Part shown: positions 26,734 to 36,563 of the stretch, piece after piece
Numbering within the stretch: the stretch's first letter is position 1
How the letters are laid out: each line of letters starts with the position of its first letter
The notes under the pieces: model-generated
Told to the model about the DNA's origin: nothing
The model's input: only the letters and a program-made list of their open reading frames with translations
The model's database searches: none
Assembly (NCBI RefSeq): GCF_900182905.1
Contig: NZ_FXUF01000002.1
Span: 1-64,000, forward strand
Reading direction: 5' to 3'
Length of the DNA stretch: 64,000 bases
From: Anoxynatronum buryatiense
GTDB lineage: Bacteria > Bacillota > Clostridia > Peptostreptococcales > Tindalliaceae
Position numbers and translations under genes: made by a program

Positions 26734-28817
26734 TGAGTAAGCAGAATCTTCAAATTGATGGTTACTGCATCCAAGCTGAAGAAGGACAGTCAGTGCTCCA
26801 GGCAGCGCTGGATGCAGGCATTTACATTCCACATCTCTGTTATCATCCAGATTTGACCCCTTCGGGAAACTGCAAGCTTTGTGCAGTTGAAATTGTCGGA
26901 ACAGATCAAATTGTGCAATCATGTGAAACCCTTGTCAAGGATGGTATGGTCATCAATACCCATTCAGATAGTGTAAAAAGACTTAGAATGACAGCTCTTG
27001 AACTTCTTCTGGCCAGCCATCCGAAAGACTGTACCTCTTGCGATAAATACCTTCACTGCGAACTGCAGGCACTCCTTCAGTACATGGGAGTGGCCCATTC
27101 AAGGCTGAGGGAAATCGAGAAGGAAAATACAAATATACAGGTTTCTGACAGGTTGATTAAAAAGGAAATGCACCGGTGTATCCAGTGTGGGCGGTGTGTC
27201 AAGGTTTGTGAAGAAGTGAGGGGGATCGGCGCGCTTACCATCAACAAAAAAAATGGCGAAACCTACATTGGCACAAAAGATGACAGACCTCTGATGGAGA
27301 CCGATTGTCGCTTTTGCGGTGCCTGCGTTGAAGTGTGTCCCACAGGGGCGATTCAGGATATTCCAGGGATTTTTCCGGCAACAGGTCCAAGGCAGATGAC
27401 ACTGGTGCCCTGCAAAAATGAGTGTCCCGCACATACAGACATCCCCCTGTATATTCGCTTGGTCAATGAAAAGCGCTATTCAGAGGCGGCGGCTGTGATC
27501 AGAGAAAAGCTGACTTTCCCTCTCTCGCTGGGATATATCTGCTCTCATGTTTGCGAGGCAAGTTGCAAACGTTCCCACTTAAATGAGTCCATTGCCATTC
27601 GCGAAACCAAAAAATTCGCTATTAAGAACGATCAGACAATGAGCTGGCAAAAACATGTTAAACGATCTGCCAACAGCGGCAAAAAGGTGGCGGTGATGGG
27701 TGGTGGAGCAGCAGGTCTGACGGCTGCCTACTACCTGGCAAAAAAAGGTCATCTGGTGGAGGTTTTTGAAAAACAACCCATGGCTGGGGGAATGCTTTCC
27801 TATGGAATCCCCAAATACCGCCTTCCCCAATCGGTGGTCAATGATGAAATCAACATTCTTCTTCAGGAAGGGATTACGCTTCATACCGGAAGTCAAATCA
27901 AATCGATCAAAAAATTGCAGGAAAACAAATTTGATGCTGTTCTGGTGGCGGTTGGTGCCAGTCAGGGAAAACGTCCTCCCGCCTATCGGCAGCAATGGAA
28001 TAATGCAATGGATGCTGTCGATTTCTGCCGTAAGGCTATTGAAGGTACGTTGCCTGAAATGGGAGATGTGGTGACGGTTTATGGTGGCGGTAATGTGGCC
28101 TTTGACTGCGCGAGAACCGCTAAAAAAATGGGTGTTAAGAAGGTTCGAGTCGTGTGCATGGAAGCAAGGGAAGCCATGATGGCTGATGCGGAAGAAATCG
28201 AAATGGGCCATTATGAAGGTGTTGAAATTCTCAACAGTCAATCCATTGCAGAAATAAAGGATGAAGGAAGTACCGTTGCTTCCATTGCAGTGGTGAGTAT
28301 CAGCAGCTTTGCCTTTACAGAAAAAGGATTGGAAATGGAAATTATTGAAGGATCTGAAAGAGAGCTGGAAACAGATATGCTTATCTTTGCAACAGGGCAA
28401 CAGCCGGATTTTCCGGCAGACAGTGGTGTTGATTTGGCCGGGAATGGAACCATAAAGATTAATCAGCAGATGATGACCAGCCAACCCGGTGTTTTTGCAG
28501 CAGGCGATGTGGTCTACGGCACAAAATCAGTGGTTGAAGCCGTTGCATCGGGACGCTGTGCAGCCATGGGGATTGACAGGTATCTGGGTGGTGACGGATC
28601 CATTGATGAAGAACTCTTTCAGCGGGAAAAAAACAACCCGTCCATCGGTACATGTCAAAACTTCGGACAACTTGAAAGGATCAGTTGTTTTCAACATCAG
28701 GAAGATGCCTGCAGCGAAACACTTCGGTGCTTGCAGTGTGATCTGCGTGTTGATCTGCAAAAAGTGAAGTATTGGGTTGATCCTCAGTTCAAGACCGTAA
28801 AGGTGGTGTCTGAATGA
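26733..28817 (+). CDS. NAD(P)H-dependent Fe-S flavoprotein (NuoG-like N-terminus fused to GltD-like reductase)
   Basis: The 694-residue fusion has, in order, a 2Fe-2S ferredoxin domain (1-80; HLCYHPDLTPSGNCKLC), a His-Cys 4Fe-4S segment (about 85-125; CTSCDKYLHC), paired 4Fe-4S clusters (CIQCGRCVKVC, CRFCGACVEVCPTG), a GltD-type 4Fe-4S domain (CKNECPAHTDIP, CSHVCEASCKR), then FAD and NAD(P) Rossmann domains (VAVMGGGAAGLTAAY, VTVYGGGNVAFDCA). It should take electrons from NAD(P)H and feed Fe-S partners. It overlaps the MFS stop by one base and the next gene by four, so it is part of a coupled module. Confidence 0.88.
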   Translation: MSKQNLQIDGYCIQAEEGQSVLQAALDAGIYIPHLCYHPDLTPSGNCKLCAVEIVGTDQIVQSCETLVKDGMVINTHSDSVKRLRMTALELLLASHPKDCTSCDKYLHCELQALLQYMGVAHSRLREIEKENTNIQVSDRLIKKEMHRCIQCGRCVKVCEEVRGIGALTINKKNGETYIGTKDDRPLMETDCRFCGACVEVCPTGAIQDIPGIFPATGPRQMTLVPCKNECPAHTDIPLYIRLVNEKRYSEAAAVIREKLTFPLSLGYICSHVCEASCKRSHLNESIAIRETKKFAIKNDQTMSWQKHVKRSANSGKKVAVMGGGAAGLTAAYYLAKKGHLVEVFEKQPMAGGMLSYGIPKYRLPQSVVNDEINILLQEGITLHTGSQIKSIKKLQENKFDAVLVAVGASQGKRPPAYRQQWNNAMDAVDFCRKAIEGTLPEMGDVVTVYGGGNVAFDCARTAKKMGVKKVRVVCMEAREAMMADAEEIEMGHYEGVEILNSQSIAEIKDEGSTVASIAVVSISSFAFTEKGLEMEIIEGSERELETDMLIFATGQQPDFPADSGVDLAGNGTIKINQQMMTSQPGVFAAGDVVYGTKSVVEAVASGRCAAMGIDRYLGGDGSIDEELFQREKNNPSIGTCQNFGQLERISCFQHQEDACSETLRCLQCDLRVDLQKVKYWVDPQFKTVKVVSE

Positions 28818-29458
28818 TGTGCACACAAAGTTATGCGACATTTGAGCCGTGGCAGGGGCTGACATCGGGTGCGTGTCCTGTGAACTACTGCATGACAATC
28901 ATGAAACAGGCAAAGGAAACGTCTTGCGGGCAGTGTGTGCTTTGCCGGGAAGGAACATGGCAGGTTTTTGAAATTACAAAAAGCATCATTGAAGGAAAGG
29001 CTGAAAGCGATGATTATACTTTGCTGACAGACCTTCTGGAGTTAATCAGAGACCATGCCGGCTGTGAAATGGCCAGTTCAGGCGCAGCGATCTGTCTGGA
29101 AGTGATAGCGCAAACCCATGATGAATGGGATCTGCATATTCGAAGAAAGCGATGTACTAATCTGGTTTGCAAAGGTTCCTTTACCATTTACGTCGATCCA
29201 AGTACCTGCACTGGTTGTGGACAATGCATTGCAAAGTGTCCGGAAGGAGCCATTACAGGGGGGAGAGACTTAATTCATATCATTGACCCAGTAAAATGCA
29301 GTAAGACACTGGCCTGCATTTTCATATGCCCGGTGGGAGCCATTAAGAAAGCCGGTCCACTGAAACCGAAAGTACCTGAAACACTGGTTCCTGTCGGCAG
29401 TTTTGGAAATGCGCCTGGCGAAGGTGATGGTAAACGACGGCGAAGAAGAAGGGAGTGA
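28814..29458 (+). CDS. NuoF-C-terminal-like / ferredoxin electron-transfer protein
   Basis: The 214-residue protein carries the Fe-S domain that normally ends NuoF/HydB (SCGQCVLCREG plus HAGCEMASSGAA) but lacks the FMN/NADH-binding Rossmann part. A ferredoxin domain follows (CTGCGQCIAKCPEGAI and CSKTLACIFICPVGAI), and the tail is basic (KRRRRRRE). Its second cluster has the unusual CSKTLACIFICP spacing, so only part of that site may hold iron. It overlaps the previous gene (ATGA). It probably forms one complex with the 26733 product, which supplies the nucleotide site missing here. Confidence 0.82.
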   Translation: MMCTQSYATFEPWQGLTSGACPVNYCMTIMKQAKETSCGQCVLCREGTWQVFEITKSIIEGKAESDDYTLLTDLLELIRDHAGCEMASSGAAICLEVIAQTHDEWDLHIRRKRCTNLVCKGSFTIYVDPSTCTGCGQCIAKCPEGAITGGRDLIHIIDPVKCSKTLACIFICPVGAIKKAGPLKPKVPETLVPVGSFGNAPGEGDGKRRRRRRE

Positions 29459-29524
29459 AGCAGAGAACCGCATCGTGAAGGGCAAACGACGTGATTAAAT
29501 CTGAAGCATGAAAGGGGTTAAAAA

Positions 29525-31045
29525 ATGAGCAATGTACTGGAAGCAGATGTGATCATCATTGGCGGTGGTGCATCAGGAATCACGGCAGCGGTAGCAGCTG
29601 CAGAAAAAGATGCCAGTGTCATTCTTCTGGAAAAAGGGAGCACCACTGGGGGTGCAGCCAACATGGGAATGGGTATTTTCGCAGTGGAATCAAAATATCA
29701 GAAGGCCCAGCTGGTGGATTTCACAAAAGAAGATGCCTTCAATCTGTTAATGAACTATACGCACTGGCGGGTAGATGCAAGACTGGTCAGAAAGTACATT
29801 GAGCAGTCAAGTGATACCATTGACTGGATTGAAACCATGGGTGTTGAGTTTTTGGGAGCTTACAAGTATTTTGAAAAGTCCACCCAAACATGGCATGTGG
29901 TGAAAACCCAGGGCAGTAATGCGCCAGCAGAAAGAGCGGCCTCCAACATGTTCAGAGCGCTTACAGAAAGAGCAGAAGAACTTGGGGTGGAAATTATGTA
30001 TAACACCAAAGCGACCCAGATTCTGAAAGATGATGATGGCTTTGTGACTGGTGTGGAGCTGGTGGGTGAAGATGGGGTTACAAAGACTGCTGAGTGTAAT
30101 GCTGTCATTGTTGCCACAGGCGGATTTGGCGATAATCCCAAAATGATCAGAGAAATGCTGGGTTATGAATGGGGAAGTGATCTCCACTCTTTTCGGATTC
30201 CGGGAGTACAGGGTGAAGGGCTGAACATGCTGTGGGAGGTGGGCGCCGGTAAAACAGAACCCACCATGGAACTGACATTCACCACGCCAGGTGTGACTGA
30301 CGTGTTCAAAACCATTAGTGAAACCATGCGCCAGCCAAACTTGATGGTAAATCTGGACGGTCATCGATTCATTAATGAGGAAATCATGAATAATACCGTG
30401 TACACAGGAAATGCCATTTCGCTTCAGCGTGAAAAAGCTGCATTCACCATTATTGATGACAGTATTCTGGAAACATACCGAAAAACCGGCCTGGATTATG
30501 TGACAGTGCATCATAATGTCAAAACCGTTGAAAAATGGGATAAAGAGCTGGAGAGCTATTTAAAGGGCGAGGGGATTGAAGCGGGAGGACTTTCAGAACT
30601 TCACAATAAAGACCAGAAACACCAGCGACATGTTTTTGCAGTTGACTCACTGGATGAGTTGTGCGAAGTGACGGGGATACATCTCGAGAATTTGCAACAG
30701 ACCATTGAAGATTATAACAAGGGCTGCGCTGAGTCCGATGATATGTTCTTTAAGAAGCACAAATATATGAAACCTTTGAAGGGAGGAAAATACTATGTTG
30801 CAAGGCACTATCCAGCAGGGTATGGAAGCCTGGGCGGTGTGAAAACCAATGACAATATGGAAGTGCTGGATGCAAAGGGAATTAAAATTCCTGGATTGTA
30901 TGCCAGTGGTACGGACGCCTGCAATATCTATGGTGACAGTTATTGCTTCTTCCTTCCCGGCAATACCATGAGTTTTGCTGTCAACAGCGGGAGAATAGCG
31001 GGCTACAGTGCAGTGGATTTTATGGACTCTGATGAATTTAATTAA
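29525..31045 (+). CDS. FAD-dependent oxidoreductase, fumarate reductase/ketosteroid-dehydrogenase type
   Basis: The 506-residue flavoprotein of the FAD_binding_2 family starts with DVIIIGGGASGITAAVAAAEK and ends with a second FAD segment (GLYASGTDACN). A fumarate-reductase-like active-site segment, DGHRFINEE, is present, and the GSLGGVKTN loop replaces the usual HxTxGG. There is no haem or FMN-attachment domain and no signal peptide, so it is cytoplasmic and must get electrons from a partner, most simply the two Fe-S proteins just upstream. It likely reduces or oxidises a C=C bond next to a carbonyl; the substrate is unknown. Confidence 0.85.
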   Translation: MSNVLEADVIIIGGGASGITAAVAAAEKDASVILLEKGSTTGGAANMGMGIFAVESKYQKAQLVDFTKEDAFNLLMNYTHWRVDARLVRKYIEQSSDTIDWIETMGVEFLGAYKYFEKSTQTWHVVKTQGSNAPAERAASNMFRALTERAEELGVEIMYNTKATQILKDDDGFVTGVELVGEDGVTKTAECNAVIVATGGFGDNPKMIREMLGYEWGSDLHSFRIPGVQGEGLNMLWEVGAGKTEPTMELTFTTPGVTDVFKTISETMRQPNLMVNLDGHRFINEEIMNNTVYTGNAISLQREKAAFTIIDDSILETYRKTGLDYVTVHHNVKTVEKWDKELESYLKGEGIEAGGLSELHNKDQKHQRHVFAVDSLDELCEVTGIHLENLQQTIEDYNKGCAESDDMFFKKHKYMKPLKGGKYYVARHYPAGYGSLGGVKTNDNMEVLDAKGIKIPGLYASGTDACNIYGDSYCFFLPGNTMSFAVNSGRIAGYSAVDFMDSDEFN

Positions 31046-31111
31046 TCAATCAGCATGTGATAGCGGGCATTTGTTTTTTAATCAATGACACAATCATATA
31101 GGAGGTTTGCC

Positions 31112-32404
31112 ATGTTTAAAAACAAATTATTTGCCAGGTACAGCATCACGTTTATGTTTATCGGAGTTTTGTTCATGTTTTTTTATTCTGGTTTACAGAA
31201 TGATCATCTGAATATTCTGACGCCATATCTTCAGTCCACCTATGGATGGGATGATTTGACTATTACCAACCCTGTAACCATGGGAGCTATTGTTACCATT
31301 GGCCTTTATCTGGTGATTGGGGCCGCGTTTGTGAAATACGGGGTTCGAAAAATTCTGGTGCCCAGTATCATCGTGATGGCACTTGGCTGCGTGGGAATTG
31401 CAGCAGCAGGGCAAAACTACACCATCTACGCCATTAGCTTATTCCTCATTCGCGTACTGGTGGTGCCTCTTCAAATGGGCGGGTTTATGCTGGCGGCAAA
31501 TTGGTTTATTAAGTATCGTGGGCGTGTGATGGGTGTGATTACTGCAGGCAGTCCTTTAATGTCTGTGGTAGGGATCGGTCTGTTGACATCGCTGGTAAGC
31601 AATTATGGATTGAACACCTATAATATGATTGCAGGTGTTTTGGTTGTGTTGGCATTAGTCACTGCTTTTGGAATCAAAGACACGCCTGAAGAGGTGGGGT
31701 TGCATCCTGATGGGATTGACCATGCGCCTTATTCTGAATCTGATGAGAAAGAAGAGCCTATTACGGTGAAGCAGCTATTGTCCGAATCCCGGGCATGGAA
31801 GCTCATTATTTCCTATGGAATTCTGCAGTTTGTTATCGCGGCAATGATGTCTTATATGGCTGTGCGGTACATCAGTCTGAGCACTCCTGATGATATCCCC
31901 AACCTGTTTGTCAGCAAGGCATTATTGTGGTTGTCCATTGGAGCGGCTTCAGGGATTCCCATGAGCTACGTGATTGGTTGGATTGATGACAAGCTGGGAT
32001 CCATTAAGGCATCGTTGGTGCTGAATGTGCTGTTCCTCTTCGCAGTCATCCCGCTGGCGGTCATGCCTGTGGGTGGAAATACAGCACTGATGGCGGTGTG
32101 GGCCTTTGGTGTGGCTTGCATGACAGGCGGCGTACCCACCATGCATCCTTGCGTCACATCTTATGTTTACGGGCGCAGGCAGTACATGGCTGCTAACAAG
32201 TGGATCATGTCCATTCAGGCAATTCCCATGGCTTTTGCACTGACATTCATGGGAACATTCAATCAAATGGGTAAGTTGGATATGGCCTATTATATTATGC
32301 TGGGCATGCTGGCAGTCTCCTTTGTTACCATTCTATCCATGAAAAACATTCCAGATGCCAATGAACCAGACCGGGACTATGGAGACAAACAGGCGATAAA
32401 GTAA
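31112..32404 (+). CDS. MFS transporter
   Basis: The 430-residue protein has about 12 hydrophobic helices and a cytoplasmic central loop rich in Glu/Lys. ATG 31112 is used because AGGAGG stands seven bases upstream; 31085 has none. Its build resembles carriers of organic anions, but no substrate motif is readable. It sits between the flavoprotein and the old-yellow-enzyme-like gene and probably carries the substrate of the cluster. Confidence 0.85.
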   Translation: MFKNKLFARYSITFMFIGVLFMFFYSGLQNDHLNILTPYLQSTYGWDDLTITNPVTMGAIVTIGLYLVIGAAFVKYGVRKILVPSIIVMALGCVGIAAAGQNYTIYAISLFLIRVLVVPLQMGGFMLAANWFIKYRGRVMGVITAGSPLMSVVGIGLLTSLVSNYGLNTYNMIAGVLVVLALVTAFGIKDTPEEVGLHPDGIDHAPYSESDEKEEPITVKQLLSESRAWKLIISYGILQFVIAAMMSYMAVRYISLSTPDDIPNLFVSKALLWLSIGAASGIPMSYVIGWIDDKLGSIKASLVLNVLFLFAVIPLAVMPVGGNTALMAVWAFGVACMTGGVPTMHPCVTSYVYGRRQYMAANKWIMSIQAIPMAFALTFMGTFNQMGKLDMAYYIMLGMLAVSFVTILSMKNIPDANEPDRDYGDKQAIK

Positions 32405-32431
32405 AAAACGGGATGAAAAATAATTAACAAA

Positions 32432-32462
32432 CAGGCGGACGGGGAATGAACCTGTTCGCCTG
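32432..32462 (+). other. Hairpin between MFS and OYE-like genes
   Basis: CAGGCGGAC (32432-32440) pairs with GTTCGCCTG (32454-32462) with one G.U. ATTTAG follows, so it would be a weak terminator at best. It may set the level of the last gene of the operon. Confidence 0.4.
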
Positions 32463-32485
32463 ATTTAGAAAGAGGTGAGGGCATC

Positions 32486-34399
32486 ATGAGATACGAACAT
32501 CTAATGAGTCCCATTCGTGTCGGCAGACATCTGATTAAAAATCGAATTATCGCTGCACCAGTAACCCTTCATTCTGCTTCCAATGGTGAAATATATCCAG
32601 ACGAGGCGGCCATGCACTTTTTTGTGCAGCGGGCCAGAGCAGGTGCCGGCATAGTTGTTTGTGCGGGGGCAAAGGTATTGCCGGTGGTGGATGACGGCGA
32701 GCATGCAGGCTGGGACTTATATCGGCATAATGCCATGAATCGACTGGCAGAGTTGGCCGAGCGCATTCATTTTTATGGCGCCAAGGCTTCCATGGAGCTC
32801 ATTGGTATTTTTGATGACGGTTATGTGGCATCCAACGGTGGACTGCTCATGGACGGGCTGACACCGGGTAGAGAAATTCCTTTTCCTGAAATGATGCGTT
32901 ACAAGGAAGGCTACGCTCATGCAGCTGAAAAATTGATGGAACTGGGATTTGACGGTTTATTTCTCCATTTTGGACATGCTATCCCGATAGCCCAGTTTTT
33001 GTCACCCCTTACCAATCATCGCACCGACGAATATGGTGGCAGTTTTGAAAATCGAATGCGTTATCCACTGGAAATACTTGAAGCCATTCGAGAGCGGGTG
33101 GGAGACAGTCTGTTCATTGATATTCGCATGTCGGCAGATGAGTTTAAAGAGGGTGGCATTGATCTGAATGAGGGAAATAAAATCGCCCGTGCATTCCAAC
33201 AGTATGCGGATATGGTTCAGGCAAGCTGTGGTATGGTGACGCCCGATCTGATGTGCCGAACTCACCCCTGCGATTTCTTGCCGCCCAATCCCAATGTTTA
33301 TCTGGCAAAGGCATTTAAAAATTCAGGCAGCATTCATGCCCATGTAACAGCCATCGGAGGAATCGGCAATCTGGCAGATGCAGATCAGATAATTGCTGAA
33401 GGAACAGCTGATTTTGTGGCCATGTCCCGGGCATTGATTGCAGACCCTGAGTTGATTCCCAAGAGTCTTGCCGGAAAAGAACTTGATGTGGTTCCCTGTA
33501 TAAAATGCATGCGCTGTCATGACAGCACTGTGTTTGGGCATTACTTCCAGTGCTCTGTCAATCCAACCATTGGAATAATGCATCATTTGGGTCACATGAT
33601 TCCACCAGTCAATGAACTGAAACGGGTGGCAGTTGTTGGTGGCGGGCCTGCCGGCATGTTCGCCGCCCTCACAGCTTCTGAGAGAGGCCATAATGTGACA
33701 CTGTTTGAAAAGACAGACAATCTTGGCGGCGCATTGAAATTTGCCACCAGCGTCGACTTCAAGTATTCTCTTGCAGGCTTTAGAGACTACTTGGTTCAGC
33801 AGATCAGGCAAAGCAAAGTGAATGTCATCACGGGAAGAGAAATATCTCCTGAAGAGATCAAAAAAGCAGGGTACGAAGCTGTTGTTGTGGCAGTTGGGGC
33901 TGAACCTTTAGTGCCGTCCATTCCCGGAATTGACAGTGCCATTCACGCCATCCATTCCTACGGAAAAGAAGACCATCTGGGAGAAACAGTGGTGGTGATT
34001 GGTGGTGGTCAGGTTGGCTGTGAAACGGGGCTGCATTTGGCCAGGATGGGCAAACAGGTGACCATTGTGGAAATGCGTGATGAAATGGCGCCTGATGCGT
34101 CTAAAAGTCACCGGGATGATATCATGACACAAATGGAGCAGGAGAGTAGATTGACATTATTTACCAATACCCAATGCAAAGCTGTTTCAATAGAGGGCGT
34201 TGTGTGTAAACTGCCCCAGGGAGAACAAAAGATAGCAGCGGACAATGTGATTCTAGCCGCTGGAATGAAGGCAAGAACAGAACTGGCGGATTCCTTCTGG
34301 AAAACAGCACCCATATGTCAGATCATCGGCGATTCATCCAAGCCGCGCACCGTGGAGATGGCCATTCGGGAAGGTTATTTTGCGGGTATTAATCTTTAG
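32486..34399 (+). CDS. Old yellow enzyme / 2,4-dienoyl-CoA reductase-like flavoprotein
   Basis: The 637-residue protein has an FMN TIM barrel (1-340), a 4Fe-4S segment (CIKCMRC plus FQCSVNP) and FAD/NAD(P) domains (VAVVGGGPAGMFAA, VVVIGGGQVGCETG). This is the layout of 2,4-dienoyl-CoA reductase, BaiCD and enoate-type reductases. The barrel segment QFLSPLTNHRTDEYGGS is canonical, but just before it the usual HGAHGY reads HFGHAI, so the proton-donating Tyr at position 166 is replaced by Ile. The reaction may thus differ from simple enoyl reduction. GAAAGAGGTGAGG is the ribosome site. It is the last gene of the operon. Confidence 0.87.
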   Translation: MRYEHLMSPIRVGRHLIKNRIIAAPVTLHSASNGEIYPDEAAMHFFVQRARAGAGIVVCAGAKVLPVVDDGEHAGWDLYRHNAMNRLAELAERIHFYGAKASMELIGIFDDGYVASNGGLLMDGLTPGREIPFPEMMRYKEGYAHAAEKLMELGFDGLFLHFGHAIPIAQFLSPLTNHRTDEYGGSFENRMRYPLEILEAIRERVGDSLFIDIRMSADEFKEGGIDLNEGNKIARAFQQYADMVQASCGMVTPDLMCRTHPCDFLPPNPNVYLAKAFKNSGSIHAHVTAIGGIGNLADADQIIAEGTADFVAMSRALIADPELIPKSLAGKELDVVPCIKCMRCHDSTVFGHYFQCSVNPTIGIMHHLGHMIPPVNELKRVAVVGGGPAGMFAALTASERGHNVTLFEKTDNLGGALKFATSVDFKYSLAGFRDYLVQQIRQSKVNVITGREISPEEIKKAGYEAVVVAVGAEPLVPSIPGIDSAIHAIHSYGKEDHLGETVVVIGGGQVGCETGLHLARMGKQVTIVEMRDEMAPDASKSHRDDIMTQMEQESRLTLFTNTQCKAVSIEGVVCKLPQGEQKIAADNVILAAGMKARTELADSFWKTAPICQIIGDSSKPRTVEMAIREGYFAGINL

Positions 34400-34513
34400 G
34401 TGACAGCAATCAAAAGAGTAACGGTTCTGAAAGTACTTCAAGAAGATAAAGAAGTGGAATCTTAAAAGCAGGTGGAGTTCATTATCACCGAAAGAGGTGT
34501 CATGAAAATCACT

Positions 34514-34560
34514 AAAAAAGGCCGGGATCAGAAAACTGCTGATCCCGGCTTGTTCTGTTT
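34514..34560. terminator. Bidirectional terminator
   Basis: GCCGGGATCAG pairs with CTGATCCCGGC around a six-base loop. TTGTTCTGTTT follows on the plus strand and a run of T (CCTTTTTTAG) on the minus strand. It separates the ring-cleavage operon from the convergent chemoreceptor gene. Confidence 0.88.
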
Positions 34561-34574
34561 CAATTGGTAACGAT

Positions 34575-36563
34575 TTAGTATTTGAATTTGCTGATACTTT
34601 CCTGCATTTCCACGGCCAGTTGAGCCAGCATTTCACTGGAGTTGGCGATTTCTGCCATGGAGGCTGTCTGCTCTTCAACAGAGGCGGAAGCCTCTTCGGT
34701 ACCGGCGGCATTTTCATCGGCAATGGTTGCCAGTGAACGCACGATTTCTTCCAGTTCTGCTTTTTTAAGATTCATTTGACTGACTGCATCTGTTGATGTG
34801 TTGACAATGGCTTTGACTGTCTCCACCTGTTCAGCGATTCCTTCAAACTTCTCTTCGGTGACATCGGCACTTTCCACCTGCTCCTGAATAATACCGGTGA
34901 CTCCCTGCATCACATCCACAGCGCCACGGGAGTTTTCCTGCAATTTCTCCAGCATGGCATTGATTTCGTGCACAGAGGCGGTTGACTGTTCTGCCAGCTT
35001 TCGAATTTCTTCGGCAACGACAGAGAATCCTCTTCCGGCTTCACCGGCTCTTGCGGCTTCAATGGCTGCATTGAGTGCCAATAGATTGGTTTGTTCTGCA
35101 ATGCTCTGAATTAAACGACTGGCTTCGCCAATCTTTTCAGCACTTTCATTGGTTTCCCGGGTGCTGTTGAAAATGGTCTGCATGGCATCGTGGCTGTCTT
35201 TGGTCTTGACATTCAGTGCTTTAATCATTTCAGCACCGTCATTTTTCAGCAAAGTGAGCTTTTCCAGAGCGGCATTTATGTCACCCATGGATCGCAGCGC
35301 AGCTTCAATGAGTTCGCTGATCTCATTGGTTTTGGTCACGCCGGCTCCGGTATTTTGAGCCTGTTCACTGGCACTTTTAGCGATGGATTCTATGGTTCTG
35401 GCGACTTCGTCTGCAGCAGTGCTGGACTGCTGGCTGGTGGCTGTTAACTCTTCAGAAGAAGCAGCCACCTGCTGTGAAGTGTAGGTAATTTGCTTGACAA
35501 ACTCCCTCAGATTTTCTGCCACTACCTGGAAAGATTGGGCCAGAGTGCCAATTTCATCATTGCGTTTAAGAAATGATTCAGGAATATCATCAGTAATGTC
35601 CAGTGCTGCGATTCGGTTGGCAACTTCTACAGACCGAACCAGCGGTTTGGTAATGGAGCCGGCAATGAAATACACAATGGCAATGCCGATGAGAAGCATC
35701 ACAATGCCAGTGAGTAGAATGTTATTTCGAAAGCCCGGCAAAGCTTCCAGCACTTCTTCCTCTAAAGCGGTCATAACAATGGTCCATTCGGTACCATCCA
35801 CAGGCGTGTAAGCTGAATAAAGATCATTTCCCCGGAAACTGTAAGTGCTGACACCGGTGCCCTCTGCCAGAATTTGCTGCATCAACTGGGCAGCAGACTC
35901 ATAAGATGAGTCCTCCTTGGCCAGCTCAATGGCATTCATTTGATCCAACACCAACTCTCGGTCGATGTGGGCCACAATGACACCTTCGTTGTTAATCATG
36001 TAGGTGTATCCTTGCGTTCCGTAGCCCATATCTACAATTAGATCACTTAAGGCATCGCCGCTTGCTCTGGCAACCAACGCACCGACAATTCTTCCCTGGC
36101 GGTTGATTGGCACAGCATACAGCAGGGAGAGTTCATCGGTGGAACGGGCCACAGTGAGATCAGACATGGCAGACTCACCGTTGAAAGCACGCTGCACATA
36201 GTCCCGGTCTCCCAGGTTGATGACAACACCATCATAAGTGTAAGTGGTGCCGTCTGGATGAACCACCGCAAAGGAAAGGACATCCAGTTCATCCACAAGA
36301 TGTTCCAGTATGGGTTGTTGAAGCTCAAAATCCATTGAAGCGATATCGGGAATGGCAGCCACTGATTCAGCCTGCTGCAGCATTGCGCCAATACGGCTTT
36401 CGATTAATCGAGAGCCTTCTGATGCCAAGCTTTCCAATGTTCTTTCGGCTTCGCCGACAATGGTGTTGGTTGCTGTATGTAAGGCGATGAACCCAAAAGA
36501 GACGGATATGAGAATCATGATCAGCGAAAAGAAAAGAATGAGTTTTGTTTTAATACTTTTCAT
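34575..36563 (-). CDS. Methyl-accepting chemotaxis protein with Cache sensor
   Basis: The 662-residue receptor has TM1 at about 8-30, a periplasmic dCache-like domain (about 35-275), TM2 (about 280-305), HAMP, and a cytoplasmic signalling domain whose hairpin tip contains [24 protein letters not shown]. Cache receptors bind amino acids, carboxylates or amines directly. GGAGG stands upstream of the start. It is convergent with the ring-cleavage operon and may sense its substrate or a different nutrient; nothing in the sequence decides this. Confidence 0.93.
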   Translation of the reverse strand: MKSIKTKLILFFSLIMILISVSFGFIALHTATNTIVGEAERTLESLASEGSRLIESRIGAMLQQAESVAAIPDIASMDFELQQPILEHLVDELDVLSFAVVHPDGTTYTYDGVVINLGDRDYVQRAFNGESAMSDLTVARSTDELSLLYAVPINRQGRIVGALVARASGDALSDLIVDMGYGTQGYTYMINNEGVIVAHIDRELVLDQMNAIELAKEDSSYESAAQLMQQILAEGTGVSTYSFRGNDLYSAYTPVDGTEWTIVMTALEEEVLEALPGFRNNILLTGIVMLLIGIAIVYFIAGSITKPLVRSVEVANRIAALDITDDIPESFLKRNDEIGTLAQSFQVVAENLREFVKQITYTSQQVAASSEELTATSQQSSTAADEVARTIESIAKSASEQAQNTGAGVTKTNEISELIEAALRSMGDINAALEKLTLLKNDGAEMIKALNVKTKDSHDAMQTIFNSTRETNESAEKIGEASRLIQSIAEQTNLLALNAAIEAARAGEAGRGFSVVAEEIRKLAEQSTASVHEINAMLEKLQENSRGAVDVMQGVTGIIQEQVESADVTEEKFEGIAEQVETVKAIVNTSTDAVSQMNLKKAELEEIVRSLATIADENAAGTEEASASVEEQTASMAEIANSSEMLAQLAVEMQESISKFKY

